A stretch of 64,000 nucleotides of DNA, from assembly GCF_029168945.1 (NCBI RefSeq), contig NC_083602.1, positions 75,102,600-75,166,599 on the forward strand, read 5' to 3'. The notes under the pieces are model-generated. The model worked only from the letters and a program-made list of their open reading frames with translations. It was not told the origin of the DNA and ran no database searches. Positions 33,963 to 45,412 of this stretch are shown here, piece by piece. The stretch's first letter is position 1. Every line of letters starts with the position of its first letter. Position numbers and translations under genes: made by a program. The stretch is from Cannabis sativa. Lineage: Eukaryota > Streptophyta > Magnoliopsida > Rosales > Cannabaceae.

Positions 33963-36493
33963 ATAATCACTTATGTTATAAAAATACTAAATCTAACATA
34001 GTTTATTTTCCAAGGTTTCCAACGAACTAATACAGTGTCCCGTTTAGGCGAGAGTCAAAGCATCATCCATTGAATAGAGTTGTCAATTCATCTAAAATGT
34101 CAAACATTCTAGCAACCTTTTATTCGATCAAGATTGGAATTCAGCGTTGTCCCGTTTAGGCGAGAGTCAAGGCAATTCTATCTTATGAGCTTCTATCATT
34201 GTTTCATACTCTTGTAAGTCTTATATAGTCGCCACCATTAGGGTGAGCATAAACCATATAAAAAACTTATAAGAATACTTATCTTTCGAGATTAAACGGC
34301 GCTAACTTGCTAATGAACGTTCCTCCATTAGGGAGGATTACTCACTAAAACAATAGCTATGTAAAACCAACAATGGAGATCGAATTTCTCTTGATTAAAG
34401 CTCATTATTTAAAAAAAATATGTATTTTGTTTAATCATTTATATTCCATATCTCAATAATGAAATATTACAAATTAAAGTAAAAACTTTAATTAAATTTC
34501 AAAAATGGAATAATTTTGAAAAATATCTTTATTTAAGTTGTTTAGAAAAATCTAAATACCCAACTTAAATATTCTTCAATCAATGACTTAATTAAATATT
34601 ACCAATTAAGTAGTAACCACTTAATCTAGAAGATATTCCATTTTAAGTTCTCATATTTATAAAATATCAACTTAAAAAATATCTAAAGAATCTTAATAAC
34701 CAATTCCTAAAATTCCTCAACTTAATTTATAATAAGAAATTCAAAAATATTCAAATCTAAGTTGATTTGATAGATTTAACTAAATCTCAACTTAAATAGG
34801 AATATTTAATGAAATTATAAAATTAAGATTCAGAAAGAATTTATATGGTTATAATTCCATATTTAATTAAACACAAGAAAAATACATATAGTTTTCCAGA
34901 ATTTAATTATTCAAACTATGTTTTTCTTAAATTAATTTCAAGGAAGAATGAAATTAATTATGTTGCTAATCAATTTTTCATTAGGTCAAACTAATATAAT
35001 GAACCTAGCACAGTTATCCAAATCAGGCAAATGGGCCTTCACAATTGGGGTTGTTCATGTGAGGGGGGGCTGGGTCCAGTATGTCGTACCCACTTCTAAG
35101 GCTCCCAACTCTCACACAAGGCCCAAAAGAGAGGAATTTAACCTTAAAATGAACAACTGTTATTAATTGAATAGGCTCACTACTAAATGAGCCTAAATAA
35201 AATCTATCAGTTATGATATTTTATTTAGCAACAACAACCTATATGTATCTATAACATAAATTAAACATATAGGCTCACACAGGCATACACATTTGGATGG
35301 ATCCTATCATGTTACTAGGTCATACACAGATGAAAGAAGTTTGTAAAAATTACCTGTTACAAATTATTTACTTGATCTATCATCAATTGAACCATTGGTT
35401 AAAATTAGATCATTGGATCTATCAACAAGTTAACCAAGGCAATTTAGATCAAGCAATAATAGGTTTTAGAAAACTTACAAACAATCTAAAACACATACTC
35501 CTGCAACAAGGTTAGATTTGGATAGTTGGATGTAGGATTTATTTAATTTTAAACATATATTTCGAAAAATGAAATTTAAAATTAAACCTACCATTTTGAA
35601 AGATTAGGTTTTGGGTAACCTAAATGTCATTTCAAAATAAATTGCTAACTTTCCTTTTAAATTTCATGTTATTTAATAAATTAAATAATAAAATAGAAAA
35701 TGGTAAATACATACCCTTTTCTTGTTTTACAATTTAATTTAAGTAAAAATAACAAAATTTAAAAGTTAACAAAAATACCTTATTTCCTCTTTTAAAATTA
35801 TCATGATTATTTTGATCTTATTCTAATTAAGGTCAAGTTACCAAAAATAAATTAATATCTGACCTTAAAAAAAATAAAATAATCAAATTTTAAAGGAAAT
35901 AAGAAAAGAGATAAGCAAAACTTGATTTTTTTCTATTTTCAAAATCAAATTACACTAATATCTAAAATTAATTTTAAAAAATAAAATTAATTTATTTTTG
36001 ATAATTAGATTTGAAATTTGAAAAACAAAAATCAACATACAAAACTACACAAAAAATAGGAATTTAATTCCGTGAAATAGCATGAAAAATCGAAAAAATT
36101 GAAAAAAAAAAAATGATGAACTGTACGGATGGCATGCCAGGCATGCCCATCCGCGCACGTATCTGGGGTGCACGCCGAGGAATCACGGCGCAGGAAGGCT
36201 GCTTGCAGCCATTCCGCGCGAGTGATGAGGGTGCTCATCAACCCGATTTTTCTAATTTTCAAAAATTCATAACTAATTCAAATTAAATCGAAATCGAGTT
36301 CTGTAAAAAGGTAAATTACTTAGAATTTTCCAAACTATCCAACTAAAATAATTACAGAGACAGAAAAGTAACTATTTTTCCCAGAATTCACAAACAACAA
36401 TCAAACATCAATATGACACACAAAGCAACATGATACCATCCAAAACACAAACAAATCGTTTTAAGTCCAAATTTCTTGCAAGCAAATCATTTA
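33963..36493 (-). other. Non-coding leader of copia element C
   Basis: A 2.5-kb AT-rich leader with the same landmarks as B and D: paired motifs GTCCCGTTTAGGCGAGAGTC (34037-34056 and 34149-34168), the 92-nt inverted-repeat module (35033-35124) and a GC-rich island close to the primer binding site (about 36113-36245). That island contains GGATGGCATGCC facing GGCATGCCCATCC, and GGCTGCTTGCAGCC. No long ORF on the element's sense strand. The role is inferred to be in RNA splicing, translation or packaging. Confidence 0.7.
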
Positions 36494-36510
36494 CCATGGC
36501 TCTGGTGCCA
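36494..36510 (-). other. Primer binding site of copia element C
   Basis: The minus strand reads TGGCACCAGAGCCATGG two bases after the 5' LTR. It is close to the plant initiator tRNA-Met type TGGTATCAGAGC, differing at two positions within the first 12. Confidence 0.75.
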
Positions 36511-36512
36511 GT

Positions 36513-38392
36513 TGTTGGAAGTTATTTTACCAGGAACTTAGATCTACTCACAAGTATGTTGATTTAACAACCTAAATATGAACTTCTAAAACGATGGAAA
36601 ATTAAACACATAAAAGTATCAGAAATCTTACATTGAGTGCAGGGGAATATATGTCTCCTCCCACTCAGATCTCTAACCCTTGATTCCTTTCTGTAGCAGA
36701 GTATAATCAAGATCTGAGCCCGATAGTCCTTCTTTGTTGTTTCTGAATTCTACACAGTCTTCCTCACTATGATTGAGGTATTACTTGATGTGTGTGGGCA
36801 CTACTCTAACACTTATAGATTTCGAAACAGTGAAGGAATAGAGAGAGAGAGGGTGGCGGCTCAGAGAGAATTTTTCAGAGAGAAAATTCTATCAGTATAA
36901 TGTTGTGAATCAGTTGTGTTGAAAACTGAAGCCATTGCCTTCCATTTATAAAAGACCACCCAGAGCTATGATTGAATTAATTGACATTTAAAAATGAAAA
37001 AATCAAAGAGAAAAGGAAGCTTAAGTGGCCGGCCTAGGCATTGTGGAAACAAGGCTTGCCACTTTTCCAACTTTCCTTTTCCTACACTGATAGTTTCCTG
37101 TTTTGTCAAAAACTGCCAATTCCTTTGTTCAACCACATAAATGTCAAATCTAATTATTTAATAATTAAAATTAATTATCAAATAATATATTGTCATTTAT
37201 TTTATTAATAATAAAACTAATTAAAGTTTTCTAATTAATAAATATGCCCTTCAAAATCTCTATTTACTATTTTGCCTTTAATAAGTGATAAATTCTCAAA
37301 TAGACACAGTCTATCTTGAGAATTATAATTGATTAATTAATATCAATTAAATGAGTCTTACAAGTAATATTATCTCAACTAGTGGGGGGACCATGGGTCT
37401 ATATATCCGAGCTTTTAATAAGCAGATCTAGAATTTACCACTTAAATTCACTGACTTATTAATTCTTTGTTGAATCCACACATAGAACTCAGAATTGCAC
37501 TCTCAGTATACAGAATGCTCTATATGTTCCACCATATAGACACATCATTAGTTATCCATTGTTATAATCCTAATGTGATCAATGATCCTCTATATGGATG
37601 ATTTACACTGTAAAGGGACTAAATTACCGTAACACCCTACAATGTATTTTATCCTGAAAACACTTAACCCTGTATAAATGATATTTCAACTAAGTGAAAT
37701 GAGTACTCAATCATTTATCTCGTTTGGTTAAGCTCGAAGGAAATCACCCTTTGCTTACTATTCGCCAGATAGAAGCTATAGATTCCATATTTATGTTAGC
37801 GCTCCCACTCAATCGTACTACCGTGTTCCCAAAATGTATGTATTGCCCTGACCAAAAATTAGGCTTAACTAACAAATCAAAGAACACGAATAACACTCTT
37901 GAAATTGAGCCTAACCATATCAGGATTTCGATCATGTGATCTAGGATCAACTTATGATATTGAATTGAATATATATTTACGGTAAGTTTCATAAATCTAT
38001 TTCAAAGTTCAATATCGGTCCATTCCAATGCATACTCCATGCATCCAACCTGAGCTTTACTTTAACCTATGTTCTGGAAAGAACATAACATTTCTCCAAA
38101 TGCAAGTAAACTCTGTTGTAGATTGTCATATCAGTAAAACCCAGTTATCTGATAAATTTAGGAATACTTTATTCACATAGTCGTGTTTACTTTCCACTGT
38201 GTTGACAACACAATAAACATGATCAAGTATGTGAAAGGGGTTTGGATGAATTTATAAATCAAATAGACAAACAATGGATTAAGTGAACCAAAACATACAC
38301 AAATGAATGAAACATACTTCTGTTACTTTATTGATATTGAATAATCTGGATTACATTGAAATAGAGTTTTATTTAGGGCATAAAACCCAACA
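36513..38392 (-). repeat. 5' LTR of copia element C
   Basis: The 1880-bp LTR from TGTTGG to CCCAACA. A TATA-like box on the sense (minus) strand, TTTTATAAATGG, is the complement of 36942-36953. That leaves about 430 bp of transcribed LTR before the primer binding site. The right flank ATTCT completes the target-site duplication. Confidence 0.95.
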
Positions 38393-38397
38393 ATTCT

Positions 38398-39968
38398 TAC
38401 ACCTTGGAAAAGTGTTATGTCCTTTCCAGGACATTGGCAAAGTTTACCAGTATCGGATGTATGGAGTATACATCGGAAGGGACCGATATTGAACTTTGAT
38501 TAGATATGTTAAAATTTACCGTAATATCTATTCAATTCAATATCACCTGTTGATCCTAGATCAAATGATCTTAATCCTGATATGGTTAGGTTCAATCTCA
38601 AGAGTGTTACTCGTGTTCTTTGATTTGTTAGTTAAGCCTACTTTTGAGTCAGGGTAATACGTACATTTTGGGAACACGGTAATGCAATTGAGTGGGAGCG
38701 CTAACATAAATATGGAATCTATAGCTTCTATTTGGCAAATAGATGTAAAGGATGATTTCCTTCAAGCTTAACCAAATGAAGATAAATGGTGGAAATCTCA
38801 TTTCACTTAGCTGAAATATCATTTATACAGGGTTAAGTATTTTAAGGATAAAATACATTGAAGGTGTAGCGGTAACAGTAGTGCCTTTTCAATGTAGATC
38901 ATCTATATAGAGGATCATTGATCACATTAGGGTTATAACAATGGATAACTAATGACGTGTCTATATCATGGAACATATAGAGCGTTCTATATGACTAAGA
39001 GTGCAATTCCAAGTTCTAAGTGTGGATTCAATGAGGAATTAATAAGTTAGGGAATTTACTTGGTAAATTCGGTTCGACTTATTGGAAGCTCGGTTATATA
39101 GACCCATGGTCCCCATACTAGTTGAGACCATACTGCTTGTAAGACTCAGTTAATTGATTTTGATTAATCAATTATAATTCTAAAAGTTAGACTATGTCTA
39201 CTTTATGAATTCTCACAGTTTAAGGATGAAATCGTAAAGAAAAGGGTTTCTAGGCTTAATTATTAATTAAGAGACTTTGTATGTCTAATTAATAATTATT
39301 TTAATTGACAATATTATTTAATAATCTATTTTAGTTATTAAATAATTAGTTTTGGCATTTAAATGATTAGAATTGGAAAAATAGCATTTTTGGAGAAATA
39401 GAAATAAAATTGAGGAAACTGCAAAATCCTAGTGAGGCCCATTTCACCCTATGGCCGGCCACATGGTTTGATTTTCTCAATTATTATTTTCAATTTTAAT
39501 GCCATGTAATTGCTAATCAAAGGGTAGCAAAATATAGGAAAGTGGTGGATCACACTAAATAAGGCAGTTAATCAATTACACAGTAAAAGAGGAAACTGTT
39601 TATTTGGAAAGTTGTGCTCTCCCTTTTCCCTATATAAAGCAACCCTTGTTCTCTTCTCTTGTATGCTTATGTATGCTTAAGACCACGAAATTAAGAGAGA
39701 AAAGAGAGAAAAATTTCGAAATCCTCGTGAGATGAGTAGTGCCCACACACATCAAGTGGTACCTCAATCATAGTATGTAAGATTATGGAATTTCTGCATC
39801 AAAGAAGGAGAAAATAAGATCTAGGTTCAGATCTTGGTGATGCTCTGCTACAGAAAGGAATCAAGGGCTAGAGATCTAAACGGAAGGAGTCATATTATTC
39901 CGCTGCACCCACTGTAAGGTTTTCTAACTTTATATGTGTTTATTTTCATTGTTTTAGAATTCATATTA
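38398..39968 (+). repeat. 3' LTR of copia element D, second part
   Basis: Continuation of the D LTR after element C. It matches the reverse complement of E and of the other minus-strand LTRs. A TATATAAA box at 39631-39638 is the likely promoter of this LTR. The CACTA element interrupts it at 39969; the last 58 bp follow at 41693-41750 and end TTCCAACA. Confidence 0.88.
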
Positions 39969-41689
39969 CACTACTAGAAAAATAGGTTTCAGTGACACAC
40001 ATTAAGTGACTCTAAAATTATTTAGTGACACTTCACTGCGCGTCACTAATGGGACTGACTGGAAAGCCAGTTTTTAGTGACACTTCAGCGCGTGTCACTA
40101 AAGTATTTTCCAGTCACTCATTGCGTGTCACTGTAAGCATTTAGAGTCAGATTTTGTCTGACTGAAAATTTAATAGCAACTCACAAAAAACGTCACTATA
40201 TCATTTTTTTCTTTTTTTTTCATTATTTTGCACATATAGTGACACACAAAAAGTGCCACTATATTAGTTTTTTTTTTTTTAAAAAAAAAAATATATACAA
40301 TTTTTTTTAGTTCAGGTTTTAATTTATTTTTTTTAAAAAAATATATATATACAATTCTTTTTACAAATTTTGTATATAATAAAAATTATAAATAGTAATT
40401 TAAATTAATTATATATTAATACAATTAAATATAATAATAATAATTTTAATTAATTAAATTTATAAATTATACAATTTACCTTAAAGCTATATACACATAA
40501 TTTTAAACTAATAACATATTAATCTCTAAAAGTTACAAAATAATTACATACTAACCCGAATCAGTTTATGTAAAAAAAACCAAAATTAGTTTATCTAAAA
40601 AAAAAACCTAAATTAGTTTATATCAAACAGACAAAAATTGAGATTAGTCATACACAATTTATATTTTAAAATCAAAATAAACCTAAAAAAACTAGTTCAG
40701 ATCCAATGCCATGAACATCAAGCCCCAACCTCGAACACGAAGCTAGAAGCTCCGTCAACCCAAAATCCCGTCGTATAAGAAGCTCCGTCAAACGCCATCA
40801 ACCTGAACAGAAAAGAGAGAGAGAGAGAGACGCGAATAGAGATAGATTATCTCAGATCTCGACCTTGGGACTTTGGTTGAGGATCTCAGATCTGCATCAT
40901 CGGAGGTGGTGTGGTCATGAGCGAGGTGGTGACGATGAGCGGAGAGACATCGAGATAGAGAGAAGCGAGCTGCACCTTAGGATTTTGGAGCCAGGCCTTA
41001 GTCTTCGGCTGCCTGAGTAGCAACAGCTGCCGAGTGATGAAAAACATGATCAAAGAGAGGGCAAGAAGATGAGGTGGCCAGAGGGGGAAATGTAATCAGC
41101 TAGGGTTTTTTTATTAAACCCTTTAACAATTTTAATGAGAAAGAGAATGGAGAGACTCTGTATGATAAAGAGAGAGAAAAAGGTTTTTTAATGTTATTGA
41201 TTTAAGAGAGAGAGAGCCGTATATGTAATAAAATATAAATCTGACATGTGAATTTTTTTTAAAATAGTCTACTGTTTACTTTTCCTAAGAAAAAGGTAAA
41301 GTATATTAATAATGATTTGTTATATTAATTTTTAGAAAATATAATATATTTATAAATAAAAAATACATTAATTACAGCTGTTTTTTTTTTTTTAAAAAAA
41401 ATTATGGTTATGATATAGTGACATGCAAAGTGTGTCGGGATATATTTACCTAATCGCAATTGGCGCGTCACTATAGGTCAATAATTTTTTTTAAAAAAAT
41501 AATAAAAACTATGAGAGTTAATCTTTAGTGACACCTCATATTTTTAGTGACACACATTATACGTTACTAACACTAAATTTTTAAAGTCTTTTTGTGTGTG
41601 TCACTAAAACTTACCCTTAATCCTTTAGTGACCCGCACAAAAGTGCGAGTCACTAAAGAGTGTCACTAAAGGGTAGAATTGTAGTAGTG
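39969..41689. mobile_element. Non-autonomous CACTA (EnSpm-type) transposon
   Basis: A 1721-bp element with inverted ends CACTACTAGAAAAATAGG and, on the other strand, CACTACTACAATTCTACCC, flanked by the 3-bp duplication TTA (39966-39968 and 41690-41692). Both ends carry many subterminal copies of AGTGACAC or its complement (for example 39990-40260 and 41410-41670), the usual binding arrays of such transposases. There is no transposase ORF. The middle (about 40700-41100) is less AT-rich with a GA microsatellite near 40815 and looks like captured unrelated sequence. Removing it restores the D LTR. Confidence 0.9.
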
Positions 41690-41692
41690 TTA

Positions 41693-41750
41693 GGATGTTA
41701 ATCAAACATACTTGTTAGTAAATCTAGATCCTGGTAAAATAATTCCAACA
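41693..41750 (+). repeat. 3' LTR of copia element D, last 58 bp
   Basis: The remaining end of the D LTR, matching the reverse complement of the first 60 bases of the other LTRs and ending TTCCAACA at 41750. Confidence 0.85.
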
Positions 41751-42602
41751 GACACGTCATTAGTTATCCATTGTTATAACCCTAATGTGATCAATGATCC
41801 TCTATATAGATGATTTACACTGTAAAGGGATTAAATTACCGTAACACCCTACAATTATTTTATCCTTAAAACACTTAACCATGTATAAATGATATTTCAA
41901 CTAAGTGAAATGAGATCTCCACCATTTATTTTCGTTTGGTTAAGCTCGAAGGAAATCATCCTTTACTTTCTATTCGACAGATAGAAGCTATAGATTCCAT
42001 ATTTATGTTAGCGCTCCCACTCAATTGCACTACCGTGTTCCCAAAATGTACGTATCACCCTGACCCAAAAGTAGGCTTAACTAACAAATCAAAGAACACG
42101 AGTAACACTCTTGAGATTGAACCTAGCCATATCAGGATTAAGATCATTTGATCTAGGATCAATAGGTGATATTGAATTGAATAGATATTATGGTAAGTTT
42201 TAATATATCTAATCAAAGTTCAATATCGGTCCCTTCCGATGTATACTCCATACATCCGATACTGGTAAACTTTGCCAATGTCCTGGAAAGGACATAACAC
42301 TTTTCCAAGGTGTAAGAATACCTATCGCTGTTTATACCATGTCAGTCTAAATCCAGTGTTCTGATAAATCAGGGAATAAACTTTTGAACATATAATTAAG
42401 ATTATATTCCATTGTGATGACAACACTATAATCTTAAACAAACTCATATGTTCTGGACTTAAAAAGAATTCATACATTATATACATATAATCATGAAATA
42501 AATCATGTGAACCACGCAACATAAAATGTTATTTCTGATCTTTATTAATAAGTAAATTTGATTATATTGAAATGAGTTTTATTTAGGGCATAAAACCCAA
42601 CA
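41751..42602 (-). repeat. Truncated copia LTR (E), host of element D
   Basis: An 852-bp LTR fragment in minus orientation, starting in mid-LTR at GACAC(G/A)TCATTAG and ending CCCAACA at 42602. The D LTR abuts it directly, so D appears to have inserted into E at GACAC. The left part of E would have lain beyond the 5' end of D and is gone. E shares the stretch GATACTGGTAAACTTTGCC with D, not with A, B or C. Confidence 0.8.
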
Positions 42603-42892
42603 TATATACCATAATTTACTATTGATTATATAAAGGAAATGCTTCATTCTTGTTAATTCTTCAAGTTTAAGAAATAAAAAATTCAAGTCTTGTGAGATTT
42701 TCTATTTATTACACCAGGCTGTAATTAAAGTCGAATAGATATTAAAACGCGAGTACCCGTGTACTGCGAAAATGTTAAACATTAAATATCCCCGCGAGGA
42801 TATGAAGTTGTCCAAAATAAAATGCAAATTTGTCTAAGTACAGAGTGCGAGTACCCCTGTACCGCATATATAAAAAAAAATAAAAAACAAAC
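42603..42892. other. Gypsy element 2 sequence beyond the antisense gene
   Basis: AT-rich sequence between LTR remnant E and the 3' end of the antisense gene. It has no gene that I can see. A repeated GCGAGTACCC(G/C)TGTAC occurs at about 42750 and 42847. Confidence 0.4.
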
Positions 42893-45042
42893 TCAAAAGA
42901 AATATAGTTCAACATAAGCAAATATAAAAGGGAAAAGTAAAGCGTTGGGAGCAGCAGGAACAGATTCATCCGCGACTTTGCTGGCCACCTCGTTCTCGAT
43001 TTCCTCCACCTCCGCGACTTTGGTCTCCTCGAGAAGGTTCCCTCCACCACCTTCAGTTGGTGTGGGTGACATGGCGCAAAAAGCCTCAGCCATTTCTGCG
43101 GCTTCTGCTCCAAGGATCGAGAAGTCAAAGTCTGGAACTTTGGAAAGACTAGTGTAGATGTAGTCCGAGACCGCCTGGTCATACTGCTTTTTTCCGTTCT
43201 CCTTCTCAGTTTCCAAGTCGCGAGACATCTCTTCGATTTTCGTCTTGGCCTCAAGCTCGACTTGCTCCTTGGCCTTGCGAAGTTCCTCTAGCTCTTTGAC
43301 CTTAGAAGACGCATCTTGTTTCAGCTTCTTAATGTCTTCTTGAAGTTGAGCAATATGTTTCTTCGCGAGTTCAACCTCCTTGGACCCTGCAGCAAAAGCC
43401 TTCGAGAACGTGGCCATGAACTGCGAAGCTAACTCCGCAGCGCGAGGTAGCAGCTCCTCTGAAGGTGTCTTGTCAATCTTTGACAAGAACTCATCGCTGA
43501 CAAACCTCTCCTGAAGGTACAGCACATGACGAGCTCGAGTCGCTGGGTCGATCACAACCTTCTTCCCTTTCTCTTGAATACCCTTAGCAGGCCTCTTGGA
43601 GGAGTCTGTGACAGGAGTAACAACCACATCGCTCTTCCTCTTCTGGGACGTAATAGGAGAGGTCGCTGCTGTCCCAGGCTTCAGTTTGCGGTTGAGCATA
43701 GGAGCGGACTTTAGGAAAGTCATTTCTGCAATTACAAAAGGAAAAAATAAGGGTTATACTAATAAGGATAAAATTCTAACACCCTAAGTTTGCGTATGCA
43801 ATAAAATACCTGATGATGGTAGAGGATTTTGCTTGGAAAGACGTTTATCAATTCGCTCTTGCTACTTTTCAGAAGGTTCCTTATACACCGGCTCTCTCCA
43901 AAGACTCACGTTTTCAGGGATCAGTTTGTGTTCGCGAAGTTTAGCAGTCGTACATAACAATCGCCAGTCGCGATCTTGTACAGGAAGGCTCCCAAGAACT
44001 TCAGCTGTCTCCCTGCGAGTCGCGTCGAGTGTAGGACGAGATGGTCTATCTGCGAAAGCAAAAAAGAGCGAGTTAGCTTAAAACCTCAAAGTAACTTAGA
44101 AAAATGTCTAAGTCAAGAAACATGCGACGTACTAGGTCGACGGTTAAAGTCAGTTCTAATCCCTGGGACTTTGAATATGTAGAACCACTTTGATTTCCAA
44201 TCTCCCATGTTAGATACCATCCCTTCTACCCCGTTAATTTCAAAAGTCGCCCATTTACTGAAGCAGTAGAAACCATTGTGAAGGCCTACGCTTTTTATAT
44301 CATAGAAGTAGCTAAACTCTTCTACTGTGGGAGCCCTATGTACATACTCCATATACATCGCATAAAAAGCCAGGGTTGTGCGATAACTATTGAGCGTTAG
44401 CTGGAAAGGAGACACGTCATAACGTTTGAGGATAGCTGCGATAAAAGGATGAAAAGGGACTGATACCCCACATCGGAGAATGGGTATTGAGATTACCACA
44501 TCCTCTATGGGAATAATCGCTGGATTGGTAAAAGGAAGGTGCGCCCTCTGAGTCGGTTTAGGTCGCAAAGAAGCAAGTCGCAACAGGTTTAGCCTCGTAA
44601 AGGTAGTGAGGTCTGATTTGGTAACTCTCGAAACCAAATCCTTGCACGAAAAAGGCTCGTTCAGCTGGGTGTCGTCCACCGAGTCAGTTCCGCTCCCTTC
44701 TGCCTCTTCTTCCTCCTCGCCTGATTTGCGAGCTGGGGCCGTCCAGTCTTCATCCGTCTCCTCGACCTCGACGTCAGGGGCATGCCTGGAGTGAATAAGA
44801 TAATCGCGGGCTGACACCGTAGACTCACTGTCTAGAATATCAATAGCCCCAGGTTCGGCGAGCTCCTGCACCATTTTCTCGATGTCTGCAGAAGACATCG
44901 GACCTAGCTCTATACCCACAGTAGGTGCGATCTCCTCTTCTGAGATCGAAGTTGGGATAAAGTAGTCTTCCTCCTGGTCCTCGTCGCCATCGAATGCGTG
45001 GCCTCCCGAGCCGAGCAGCTGACTATCCGACAGATCGCTCAT
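42893..45042 (-). pseudogene. Antisense additional gene of Tat gypsy element 2, three exons
   Basis: A minus-strand gene running against the gypsy element. Exon 1 (45042-44133) has an acidic N-terminus and a conserved 'gypsy type transposon' domain (VPFHPFIAAILKRYDVSPFQ; FSYFYDIKSV; WKSKWFYIF). A donor GTACGT and an acceptor TTTCGCAG lead to exon 2 (44049-43810); a donor GTATTT and an acceptor AATTGCAG lead to exon 3 (43725-42893). Exon 3 codes a basic stretch and a coiled coil of about 100 residues rich in Lys/Glu. Exon lengths 910, 240 and 833 keep one frame across both introns. One in-frame TAG (complement of 43862-43864) breaks exon 2. CTTTCAG precedes the ATG, so a 5' leader intron is likely. 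Function unknown. Confidence 0.7.
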
Positions 45043-45170
45043 CTGAAAGATAGAAGATCTTTTCAGCGTGGTGAATGTGTGAAAACAAAGTAAGTGATCT
45101 CACCCGCATAAACTATAAAGTCGCAACTTGCGAATAAGTCACGCATCCTGGGCTAATCGATATACCTCCA

Positions 45171-45255
45171 GAAACGGCTGGGAGAAACTCAGTGACTCAA
45201 GGGGCATGCGTTCTCAAGCATGACCCTGAAGTTACTGAGGTACTCCCACCGTTTC
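45171..45255. repeat. 85-nt inverted repeat (fold-back 1)
   Basis: GAAACGG at the left end pairs with CCGTTTC at the right. Inside, TGGGAG pairs with CTCCCA, CTCAGT with ACTGAG and GCATGC-side bases with GCATG, leaving a loop of about ten bases (GTTCTCAA). The arms are about 36 nt with small mismatches. Confidence 0.75.
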
Positions 45256-45288
45256 GAGAATATCTACCAGCCAAAGAAAACGCTCATT

Positions 45289-45412
45289 AGAACATTAATG
45301 TATGTCGCAAATGGCTGGGTGTATCACAGTATCTCAAGGGACATATAACCGCATATATGACCATTAGAATGCTGTGACACATCCACCATTTGGGAGACTC
45401 AGTTAATGTTCT
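45289..45412. repeat. Inverted repeat with 85-nt core (fold-back 2)
   Basis: The core at 45308-45392 runs from CAAATGG to CCATTTG, with TGG/CCA and TCACAG/CTGTGA pairing inside. The flanks AGAACATTAA (45289-45298) and TTAATGTTCT (45403-45412) extend the stem. The core has the same length and layout as fold-back 1 (TGGGAG or TGGGTG after the first arm), so the two look like diverged tandem copies 137 bp apart. Confidence 0.7.

Larger units (their letters stand above)
28360..38392 (-). mobile_element. Full-length copia element C
   Basis: A 10.03-kb minus-strand copia element with two LTRs (28360-30220 and 36513-38392) and a perfect 5-bp target-site duplication, ATTCT. The LTRs show roughly 20-25 differences by eye plus a 19-bp gap, so it looks like the youngest insertion in the window. 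The minus-strand order is 5' LTR, primer binding site, 2.5-kb leader, partial gag, pol, polypurine tract, 3' LTR. It inserted into the 3' LTR of D. Pol is long and open but has defects: an in-frame TGA in gag, an integrase active-site change, and a frameshift at the extreme 3' end. Confidence 0.95.

Noticed and set aside
42945..43157. Plus-strand ORFs at 42945, 43526, 43596, 43833, 43976 and 44606
   Set aside because: They are opposite-strand shadows of the antisense gene of gypsy element 2.
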